Positions 1-5,126 of a stretch of 5,240 bases of DNA are shown piece after piece; the first letter of the stretch is position 1, and the number at the start of each line of letters is the position of its first letter. The notes under the pieces are model-generated. The model was given only the letters and a program-made list of their open reading frames with translations, ran no database searches and was not told the origin of the DNA. Position numbers and translations under genes: made by a program. Origin of the DNA: Balneolales bacterium. Lineage in GTDB: Bacteria; Bacteroidota; Rhodothermia; Balneolales; Natronogracilivirgulaceae. The stretch is taken from assembly GCA_007131625.1 (NCBI GenBank), contig SLQC01000357.1, positions 1 through 5,240 of the forward strand, in the 5' to 3' direction.

Positions 1-397
1 AGGCCCAGTCATCCGCATACTGAAGCGCTGGCGCGTTTAGATCGAGGTGGCCACGCTCGTGCAGCAGCATCAGGGCGGTCGCGACCATAGGTTTTGATGC
101 GGAAGCCAGAGGATAGGGGGTGCTTATTGTGCTGGTGATCTTTTGTTCTTTGTCGGCCCAGCCGGCGGCGTATTCGTGGACTATCTGGCCATTTCGGGCA
201 ACGGCGAATGCGACGGAAGGAAGTCTCCCTCTTTCAATCTCTGCGCGAATACTGGACTCTACGTCAAGGAAGTCATAGGGACGCGAAGCCTCTGCTGCAG
301 GTGCCGCGTCGCCTTGATCATGTGTGTCCCGCAGGGCTGTGCATGACATCAAGCCGAGCAGTGATGTAAACGCTAGTACGTTGAAGATGTGGCGCAT
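1..397 (-). CDS. Beta-lactamase-family serine hydrolase lipoprotein, N-terminal part (runs off the left edge)
   Basis: The minus strand is open from an ATG at 397 to the window edge, giving 132 residues. A short basic start and hydrophobic stretch (residues 2-18) lead into the lipobox L16-M17-S18-C19, so the product should be a lipoprotein anchored by Cys19. After a low-complexity Ala/Pro linker, residues 57-132 match the start of the beta-lactamase/DD-peptidase fold (Pfam PF00144): LPSVAFAVARNG, then H-E-Y-A-A-G-W, then the catalytic S99-A-S-K102 in the context PLASASKPM, then the helix MLLHERGHLDLNAP. Ser99 would be the acylated nucleophile and Lys102 its general base. The YxN and HxG/KTG motifs lie off the window, so penicillin-binding protein, esterase and class C beta-lactamase cannot be separated. 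GGAG ends 7 bases before the ATG and supports this start. GC is about 57%, well above the rest of the window. Confidence 0.87.
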   Translation of the reverse strand, partial: MRHIFNVLAFTSLLGLMSCTALRDTHDQGDAAPAAEASRPYDFLDVESSIRAEIERGRLPSVAFAVARNGQIVHEYAAGWADKEQKITSTISTPYPLASASKPMVATALMLLHERGHLDLNAPALQYADDWA

Positions 398-731
398 CTG
401 TACGCTCCGTGGACGCTAACTATTTATAAATTTGCAGAAACATCGATAAGGAAACCCCCTAATCCACAAAATCGATTCTATGGAACTCCTTATGTGACAT
501 TGTACTCAGAAATTATTCAATTATCTACAAATTTTGCTTTATCTATGAATTACCGTGTTGTTGTTTCGGATCATAATACCATTGAATCCGCCATTTTTAG
601 CTGTTGCCAGTTACGATAATAAAAGATAGCATATCGGAAATAAACCTTGACGTTGATCATGCTCAGCTTCCATCAGGGAGACCAGGCCGCTATACACTTG
701 TATGATTGTTATGTGCTTTAAATACAATTAA
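398..731. other. AT-rich intergenic spacer, no supported gene
   Basis: This stretch of about 334 bases separates the PorT-like barrel gene from the serine hydrolase gene, both on the minus strand. GC is about 35% by hand count. It contains the Shine-Dalgarno of the hydrolase gene (GGAG on the minus strand at about 405-408) and must hold its promoter, but I see no good -35/-10 pair. Two small symmetries are present: ATAAGGA at 446-452 facing TCCTTAT at 487-493, and TTGTAT at 698-703 facing ATACAA at 722-727. Both are too loose to name as sites. There is no GC-rich hairpin with a T tract to end transcription of the barrel gene. A 76-codon plus-strand open frame (389-619) has no ribosome binding site and an unlikely composition, and I do not regard it as a gene. 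Confidence 0.6.
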
Positions 732-1388
732 CTAATTAAAACGATAACCGACTAAAAACCTATAATGATTTTGACGAATATCCATTGAATGTCGAAATAC
801 ACCTTCAGGCGCCAGGTTACTCAATCCAATCCAACTTTCAGCCCCAATCGTTATTCCCGCTTTACTCATAAACTCGACTCTGACACCGCCATCATAAGAC
901 CAATCCCCGAATTCATTCGGTAAAGAAAAACCCGTTCCACGATACTTATTTTTTGATACCTGAAGATGACGGTTTACTTTTGCTCCCATTCCAAATTGAA
1001 AATTTAAAATTTTGTATAAACCAATCATGCCAGTTTCTAAATTCCGTAAACGGACGCGATCTTGAATCTGAATACGTTTGTCAGAATAGTCCTCACCGCT
1101 ACGACCGCCAAATTCATTATATCCTAATAAAAAATATATGCCAAAATCTACAACAAGTGGGGCCAAATAATGTATTCGTGCAGATGGCATGAGTGAAAAA
1201 GCCGTTCTATCGTGCGTACCGAATAACTCTGAATCCAGATATAATTGATTATGCCCCCCTCCAATTTCAATTCCTGAACCAATGGGTATCTTTTCGGTAA
1301 TTTGTGCAGAAACCATGGATGGAATAACAATCATCACCGTGCATAGCAGTATTAAACCTGGTAAGCTTTGAAATTGGAAGGAACTCAT
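732..1388 (-). CDS. Small outer membrane beta-barrel protein (PorT/OMP_b-brl_2-like)
   Basis: The product has 218 residues. Residues 8-28 form a hydrophobic signal sequence ending V-S-A, with likely cleavage before Gln29. The mature part of about 190 residues alternates polar and hydrophobic positions and is rich in Gly and aromatics. Near the C-terminus, D-G-G-V-R-V-E-F (166-173), the strand I-G-L-S-N-L (177-182) and the final Y-R-F-L-V-G-Y-R-F-N resemble the Bacteroidota barrel families PF13568/PF13505, whose last strand ends in an aromatic before the terminal residue. Its place is the outer membrane; no substrate or partner can be read. The reading frame is open upstream to a GTG at 1484, but the ATG at 1388 begins the signal peptide. 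A GTG at 1415 would add K-I-K before the hydrophobic core, supplying the basic charge that this start lacks. No Shine-Dalgarno is visible. The specific family is an inference from pattern. Confidence 0.75.
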   Translation of the reverse strand: MSSFQFQSLPGLILLCTVMIVIPSMVSAQITEKIPIGSGIEIGGGHNQLYLDSELFGTHDRTAFSLMPSARIHYLAPLVVDFGIYFLLGYNEFGGRSGEDYSDKRIQIQDRVRLRNLETGMIGLYKILNFQFGMGAKVNRHLQVSKNKYRGTGFSLPNEFGDWSYDGGVRVEFMSKAGITIGAESWIGLSNLAPEGVFRHSMDIRQNHYRFLVGYRFN

Positions 1389-1421
1389 AAGCTTTATTTT
1401 AGAAACGTTGAGCACATAACA

Positions 1422-1475
1422 GCCCGGCACATCATGGGCGGAAAGGAAGGGCGAAAAGACTTTTTCCCCGCCCGG
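1422..1475 (-). promoter_or_regulatory. GC-rich island with competing hairpins in the leader of the barrel gene
   Basis: Within an otherwise AT-rich spacer, this segment of about 54 bases is GC-rich and self-complementary. Read as minus-strand RNA, GGGCG (1473-1469) can pair with CGCCC at 1453-1449. The stem continues with AAAA/TTTT (1465-1462 with 1457-1454) across a GGG bulge. A second CGCCC at 1440-1436 could compete for the same GGGCG. The hexamer CCGGGC also occurs twice (1475-1470 and 1427-1422). If transcription starts in the AT-rich part before it, the structure lies 34-87 bases ahead of the ATG at 1388 and could act on translation or attenuation. It could also be a late terminator for the BspA-like gene, although the T tract after it is poor. 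I recognise no known riboswitch class. Confidence 0.35.
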
Positions 1476-1527
1476 TATAAACACACTAATTTATTAAAAA
1501 TACGATATATAAATTAGGGCAAGAGTT

Positions 1528-1560
1528 AAAAAACAAAACATTTGATGATCATTTCACCAA
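1528..1560 (-). terminator. Weak candidate intrinsic terminator of the BspA-like gene
   Basis: On the minus strand, TTGGTGA (1560-1554) can pair with TCATCAA (1548-1542) across a 5-base loop, including one G-T wobble. After three bases comes a T-rich run, TTTTGTTTTTT (1538-1528). The stem overlaps the stop codon at 1551-1549. The order (stem, then T run) fits a rho-independent terminator, but the stem is short and AU-rich, so efficiency would be low. From about 1485 to 1527 the spacer is very AT-rich and may hold the promoter of the downstream barrel gene; no hexamer pair with good spacing stands out. Confidence 0.35.
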
Positions 1561-3807
1561 CATCATCTGCTTCGATGCGGCATATCCATCCGTCTGCAAA
1601 CGGTACAAATACAGGCCACTTGACAAACCGGTCGCATCAAAATTTACTTCATACCTCCCCGGATTTTTGTTTTCATTAACAAGGGTTACCATATGTTGTC
1701 CCAGACCATTGTACACTTCCAGTCGAACATGAGCCTGTTCAGGAACGGAATAACGTATCCGGGTAGCCGGATTGAAGGGATTGGGATAGTTTTGCTGAAG
1801 TTCATAGACGACCGGCAGTGCTTCCTGCTCTGCAGACGTAGATTGTTTTGTTGTGAAACTCAATATTTCTGACCAGTCGCTGTACCCGCTTTGATTTCCG
1901 GCTCTGATTCGCCAATGATACGTTACCCCATGTTCCAGTTCTTGTGTCACCTGATATTCCGTATCATCAATGGATTCAGTGTCAATGACCGGATCACTGA
2001 AATCCGGTTCCTCCGATAATTGAAGGTGGTAGGTTTCCGCCCTTTTTGATGATCCCCAAACCAATTTCGGAGTCGTTTCCACATCTTCCTGTTCATGTGC
2101 CGGTTCCCAGGCCGGCACTTCCGGTACACGCAACTCGGTCACAAATGACCAGACTTCCGACCAGGCTGATGTATTGTCATCTGCGGTTGCCCGAACCCGC
2201 CAGTAGTATGTGGTAGCATCCCTGACCTCTTCCACCACGATACCGGTTCCTTCTACGGAACGAAATGCCAACGTGGTATCAAAGGAAGATGTAGTTGAGA
2301 GTTCGATTTGATAATGAACGGCATTCTCGATTTCCTGCCAATCAAGTGCTACAGGGATAAACACATTCTCAGCGCCATGATCAGGAGAGTGCAGTTCCGG
2401 AGGAACCATATGTATGCCATTAGAAGTGCAACCGTCAGCTATTCCGGAATCATTGATGGTCCACCCGAAATGGTCGATGATCTGTTGCCGTGCTTCTGCG
2501 GCTTCACAGTAAAACAGGGTAGCTGCACCTAATGTCACTCCGGTTTGCAAGTCCAGATTCGCCCAGCCTTCAAGCGTTTGATCATAAACCTGCACGGAAA
2601 AGCCGACGTTGTCAAGCATGGAATTCATACTTAATACGTTGCCGACATTCCAGCCGCTGATATCCCCATTAAACGAAGAAGCCCGTTCAAACATCGAGCT
2701 CATACTTCTGACATTACTCACATCCCAGTTGACGATATCCCCATTAAAGGAAGAAGCGCCGGCAAACATGCCATGCATATTGGCAGCATTCCTTACATCC
2801 CAATCGCTCAAATCGCTATTGAACAACGTGGCATTATAGAACATGAAACCCATTTCTGTAACACTGCTCACATCCCAATTACTTAATTCACCAACAAATG
2901 AGGCTGCACGTCCAAACATCCTGTTCATATTGGTGACATTGCTCACATCCCATTCACTTATGTCACCATTGAACGCAGAGGCATTATAAAACATCAAATG
3001 CATGTTTGAAACATTACTTACATCCCAGCTGCTTAAATCCCCATTGAATGAAGTGGCATTATTAAAAAGATTACGCATGGTTTTTACATTTCCTGTATTC
3101 CAACTGCTTATGTCGCCTTTAAAAGAGGTTGCAAACAAGAAGGTCCCCTGCATGTTGGTCACATTACTCACATCCCAATCGCTCACATCCCCATTAAACG
3201 AAGAGGCATTACGAAACGTCGCATACATGTTGGTCACCGAACTCACGTCCCAGCCTGACAGGTCCGCATTAAGAGTCCTCGCATCATAGAACATCTCCGA
3301 TAAACTGGTTACCTGTGATAAATCAGGTGCATCTTCGGCAGAAATTTGAAGATTGATCGCCCCCCAAAAAGCCGCCTTCATCGTAGACCAGGCAATATCA
3401 CCCCATTGTTCAATTTCAAGAATTTTATATTTGTCGCCAGTATTAGTAAAATAGATACGATGCAAATCGCCACTGATCTCTACCCGGTAAAATCCTGGTT
3501 TGGGGAAAGTGAGTGTATACATATTCGATCCTGTTTCGCTGCCGCTTAGAGGATCGTCGACCGGTTGCCAGCTTCCGTTTACCTGCTCAACTTCAATCCA
3601 CTCAATATGGTAAGGGTCACCTTCGGCGGGTATGGTGATTTGATCCCTGTCACTGCTGCCTGCTCGATCAGTTTGCCATATGGTGATGAACGGAGCATCC
3701 TGAGCCATTACCGTCAATCCCGCCCCCCCGGTGACATACCCGAAAAAAGGGTTGACCGTAATGAAAAGGACAGCTATAAAAAGGGGTAACCGTATCGATT
3801 GTGTCAT
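1549..3807 (-). CDS. BspA-family surface protein with two FN3 domains and a T9SS type A sorting domain
   Basis: A 752-residue secreted protein. Residues 1-36 are a signal peptide, with likely cleavage after V-M-A before Gln36. Residues 38-165 are the BspA/DUF285-type leader (F-I-T-I-W-Q-T-D, R-I-Y-F, then I-E-Q-W-G-D-I-A-W). Residues 166-400 carry nine repeats of exactly 25 residues, each with the core W-D-V-S-N-V-x-x-M and an M-F...A-x-x-F-N-G-D segment. A closing part has Cys434 and Cys460 around E-A-R-Q-Q-I-I-D-H-F-G-W. Two fibronectin type III-like domains follow (about 468-557 and 560-655; Y-Y-W-R-V-R-A and Y-H-W-R-I-R-A mark equivalent strands). Residues 669-752 are a T9SS sorting tail with Q-N-Y-P-N-P-F-N-P and a final L-Y-R-L...K-Q-M-M-L-V-K. 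The protein should cross the inner membrane by Sec and the outer membrane by T9SS, with tail removal and surface attachment or release. Related BspA proteins act in adhesion and aggregation; that role here is inferred. No Shine-Dalgarno precedes the ATG. Confidence 0.93.
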   Translation of the reverse strand: MTQSIRLPLFIAVLFITVNPFFGYVTGGAGLTVMAQDAPFITIWQTDRAGSSDRDQITIPAEGDPYHIEWIEVEQVNGSWQPVDDPLSGSETGSNMYTLTFPKPGFYRVEISGDLHRIYFTNTGDKYKILEIEQWGDIAWSTMKAAFWGAINLQISAEDAPDLSQVTSLSEMFYDARTLNADLSGWDVSSVTNMYATFRNASSFNGDVSDWDVSNVTNMQGTFLFATSFKGDISSWNTGNVKTMRNLFNNATSFNGDLSSWDVSNVSNMHLMFYNASAFNGDISEWDVSNVTNMNRMFGRAASFVGELSNWDVSSVTEMGFMFYNATLFNSDLSDWDVRNAANMHGMFAGASSFNGDIVNWDVSNVRSMSSMFERASSFNGDISGWNVGNVLSMNSMLDNVGFSVQVYDQTLEGWANLDLQTGVTLGAATLFYCEAAEARQQIIDHFGWTINDSGIADGCTSNGIHMVPPELHSPDHGAENVFIPVALDWQEIENAVHYQIELSTTSSFDTTLAFRSVEGTGIVVEEVRDATTYYWRVRATADDNTSAWSEVWSFVTELRVPEVPAWEPAHEQEDVETTPKLVWGSSKRAETYHLQLSEEPDFSDPVIDTESIDDTEYQVTQELEHGVTYHWRIRAGNQSGYSDWSEILSFTTKQSTSAEQEALPVVYELQQNYPNPFNPATRIRYSVPEQAHVRLEVYNGLGQHMVTLVNENKNPGRYEVNFDATGLSSGLYLYRLQTDGYAASKQMMLVK
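2608..3312 (-). repeat. Tandem 75-bp (25-residue) BspA/DUF285 repeats inside the surface protein gene
   Basis: Nine repeat tryptophans sit at residues 186, 211, 236, 261, 286, 311, 336, 361 and 386, each exactly 25 residues (75 bp) from the next, with no insertion or deletion. A partial unit with M-F (172-173) precedes the first, and the last decays after residue 395. Units 3 and 9 differ in the same way: the usual W-D-V-S-N becomes W-N-T-G-N or W-N-V-G-N. On the DNA level the units are diverged, chiefly at synonymous positions, so the array is old and under protein-level selection and not freshly duplicated. This is coding repetition, not a CRISPR. Confidence 0.93.
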
Positions 3808-3832
3808 TTACCGGTTATTGAGGGGTATGGCG

Positions 3833-3860
3833 ATCAATATACTATCATCAAGATATTGAT
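3833..3860. promoter_or_regulatory. Inverted repeat upstream of the BspA-like gene, possible operator
   Basis: ATCAATAT (3833-3840) and ATATTGAT (3853-3860) form a perfect 8-bp inverted repeat separated by 12 bases, so the arm centres are 20 bp apart, close to two helical turns. The near arm begins 26 bp upstream of the ATG at 3807. A third partial copy, ATCAATA, lies at 3874-3880 and a shorter AATCAA at 3882-3887. The layout fits a dimeric regulator binding one face of the DNA, and the same bases could fold as a hairpin in the 5' leader RNA. The arms are AT-rich, so chance similarity in an AT-rich spacer is a real alternative. Confidence 0.35.
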
Positions 3861-3887
3861 ATACCAGTAGCGAATCAATACAATCAA
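3858..3887 (-). promoter_or_regulatory. Candidate promoter of the BspA-like gene
   Basis: On the minus strand TTGATT (3887-3882) is followed 18 bases later by TATATC (3863-3858), a fair match to -35 and -10 hexamers. The start of transcription would be near 3851, leaving a leader of about 44 bases. The -10 would overlap the distal arm of the inverted repeat at 3853-3860, which fits repression. In a Bacteroidota-type reading, TTG (3878-3876) followed 20 bases later by TATCTTG is an imperfect match to the TTG/TAnnTTTG promoter. Neither is strong. Confidence 0.3.
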
Positions 3888-3991
3888 CATTCCTCTCTTG
3901 AAAAATATCAGAATTACTTGTAAAAAAAAAATGTGCCGTGAGACTCAGAAAATAGATTTTGATAAATAAGCGGAATGATATCCGGAAACCT
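3888..3991. other. AT-rich spacer with a 10-base A/T homopolymer
   Basis: This is the middle of the spacer between the YaiO-like gene and the BspA-like gene. No open frame or RNA gene is visible. A run of ten A (3922-3931; ten T on the coding strand of the flanking genes) lies about 115 bases upstream of the BspA-like ATG and about 35 bases upstream of its candidate -35 hexamer. No stable stem precedes the T run on the minus strand, so it does not read as an intrinsic terminator. Confidence 0.5.
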
Positions 3992-4116
3992 TCAATTGTA
4001 TTTTAAATCACCTTTCAGACTTCCTGGAAGCCAATGGATCTGCGCAGTTGACCATAATTCCTGATTCCAGGGTATTCGCACCATCGGCGACACTTGCAGA
4101 TCCGGCTTTACCGTTT
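3992..4116 (-). pseudogene. Protein-like open frame after the YaiO gene, possible C-terminal gene remnant
   Basis: Directly after the YaiO stop codon, the minus strand in a different frame reads through to a TGA at 3994-3992 with convincing protein character: T-V-K-P-D-L-Q-V-S-P-M, then V-R-I-P-W-N-Q-E-L-W, then a segment including Q-I-H-W-L-P-G-S-L-K and ending D-L-K-Y-N. Alternating polar and hydrophobic residues and three Trp are typical of beta-strands. Its base composition is also richer in GC than the AT-rich spacer beside it. From the only ATG (4084) it would be 30 residues with no Shine-Dalgarno. The frame also stays open backwards into the YaiO gene to about 4245. It could be the end of a lost gene, a small gene, or chance. 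I do not recognise the family. Confidence 0.3.
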
Positions 4117-4923
4117 TCAAAAATGGTAGATCAATCCGTATTGAAATAACCAGTTGATAACATAGCTGCCTGGATCGAACGCCAATTCCTGCTGAAAAAC
4201 ATCGATACTTAGCTGGCCGACGATCCGGTTGGTCAAATGGTTTCGGCTTTCAATCCCTCCTTGCAAGGATCTCAAAAGGAGAATATCTTTCTCGGGCCGC
4301 TCCCCCAGCTGCATGAGGGTCTGGTCTGGTGAAACCCCTTTACCGCCCCGAACCAGTACATAATCGCCGGCATCATTGAAGTAGTGTCGGACCGACCCGG
4401 TGAATGTTTGTCCGGATCTGCCATCCGAATAAACAAAGTATGGCCGAAAAATGAATAAAAACGACGCATAGTAATGGTTCAGGGAACCCGTGTAAATCCA
4501 GCTTTGTGATCCATTTTGGAAGTTCATATATCGAAAGCCCAGGGAGCCTTCGTTCCGAAATGGCAGTGTTGTAAATAATTCTGCACCAGCCCGATGTTGT
4601 GAAAAAATCTCCGAATCGGACCAGGCGTAAATCAAATAACCGTAATATTGATCGGAAAAGATCGGATAGCTCTCGAATTCCCACTGATAGGCCGTTTGCT
4701 CAAAACGAAACCCGCGCCGCAACCGAATCATATATTTGCCGAAGGACTGATTCGTTGCAACATACAAACCGGTTTGATGCTGGGTGTCGAAGATACGGGA
4801 AAATACACCCGTATGTTGATTCAAGCCGATCTCAAAGTTATACTCTGATGGATTGGATTGTACCGGTGATCTACTGAAAAATATCATAATGATGAATATC
4901 AGACTTGCAATTTGTTTTTTCAT
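4117..4923 (-). CDS. YaiO-family outer membrane beta-barrel protein
   Basis: A 268-residue protein with a clear signal peptide: Lys2-Lys3, a hydrophobic core (5-16) and likely cleavage after V-Q-S at 23. The mature part follows the YaiO outer membrane barrel pattern: Y-Q-W-E-F-E-S-Y-P (79-87), R-A-G-A-E-L-F-T-T-L-P (111-121), S-L-G-F-R-Y-M-N-F (127-135), Y-T-G-S-L (144-148), R-P-Y-F (160-163), G-S-V-R-H-Y-F (176-182), D-Y-V (187-189) and the loop G-G-K-G-V-S-P-D (193-200), ending in the barrel-closing Y-H-F. YaiO proteins are outer membrane barrels of uncertain function, often found near glycosyltransferase genes and suspected in polysaccharide export; no such neighbour is visible here. The upstream frame has no alternative start before a stop at 4980, which fixes the ATG at 4923. 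It has its own candidate promoter and no useful Shine-Dalgarno, with only TAACTTAT before the ATG. Confidence 0.88.
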   Translation of the reverse strand: MKKQIASLIFIIMIFFSRSPVQSNPSEYNFEIGLNQHTGVFSRIFDTQHQTGLYVATNQSFGKYMIRLRRGFRFEQTAYQWEFESYPIFSDQYYGYLIYAWSDSEIFSQHRAGAELFTTLPFRNEGSLGFRYMNFQNGSQSWIYTGSLNHYYASFLFIFRPYFVYSDGRSGQTFTGSVRHYFNDAGDYVLVRGGKGVSPDQTLMQLGERPEKDILLLRSLQGGIESRNHLTNRIVGQLSIDVFQQELAFDPGSYVINWLFQYGLIYHF

Positions 4924-4930
4924 ATAAGTT

Positions 4931-4971
4931 ATTATATCATAACATTTTACATATACTCTCCTGGATGTAAA
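4931..4971 (-). promoter_or_regulatory. Candidate promoter(s) of the YaiO-like gene
   Basis: On the minus strand TTTACA (4971-4966) and TAAAAT (4949-4944) are 16 bases apart, each one mismatch from the sigma-70 consensus, predicting a start near 4937 and a leader of about 14 bases. A perfect TATAAT lies closer, at 4936-4931, only 7 bases before the ATG. If used it would give an almost leaderless message, but its -35 region is poor. Both readings agree with the missing Shine-Dalgarno. The -35 sits inside the palindrome ATGTAAATACAT (4965-4976). A related TGTAA/TTACA pair lies at 5017-5034, between the two divergent genes. Confidence 0.4.
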
Positions 4972-5111
4972 TACATTTTAAAGTGAGAATATACCTATAT
5001 ATAAACGACTTTTAAATGTAATTTTAAATTTACAGGATGAATGTCGCAAAGCCAATGACTTGAAATTAAACAACCGTTGATCCTTGAAGACGATGAGTGT
5101 CGGGAAGTTGC

Positions 5112-5119
5112 AAAGGAGG
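5112..5119 (+). promoter_or_regulatory. Strong ribosome binding site of the plus-strand gene
   Basis: AAAGGAGG ends 7 bases before the ATG at 5127, matching the anti-Shine-Dalgarno almost completely at the best spacing. It is far stronger than the sites before the other genes of the window and is the main evidence that a gene starts here. Confidence 0.8.
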
Positions 5120-5126
5120 AAAATCG

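Noticed and set aside
389..619. Plus-strand open frame of 76 codons
   Set aside because: It has no ribosome binding site, starts inside the minus-strand hydrolase gene, and has no domain-like pattern or signal; AT-rich spacer composition explains it.
1389..1484. GTG at 1484 as the start of the barrel gene
   Set aside because: It would put 32 unrelated residues before a good signal peptide and has no ribosome binding site. The ATG at 1388 (or a GTG at 1415) fits better.
2609..3289. Plus-strand open frames with repetitive L-T-S-Q and S-P-L-N-E segments
   Set aside because: They are antisense images of the BspA repeats, kept open by the regular codon pattern of the true gene.
2608..3312. Regular 75-bp periodicity resembling a repeat array such as CRISPR
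   Set aside because: The whole period is coding, in frame, and diverged without conserved repeat/unique spacer alternation; it is a protein repeat.
3922..3945. T10 run on the minus strand as an intrinsic terminator of the YaiO-like gene
   Set aside because: No stable GC-rich stem lies directly before the run.
4020..4030. CTTCC-T-GGAAG palindrome
   Set aside because: The 5-bp arms with a single central base cannot form a hairpin loop, and it lies inside the protein-like remnant; probably chance.
4272..4877. Other open frames on both strands inside the YaiO-like gene
   Set aside because: The YaiO frame carries family motifs along its full length; the others lack start signals and sensible protein patterns.
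4947..4962. Start-stop element (AGGAG, then ATG-TAA) upstream of the YaiO-like gene
   Set aside because: It overlaps the best candidate -10 hexamer, so it is probably not transcribed; likely chance.
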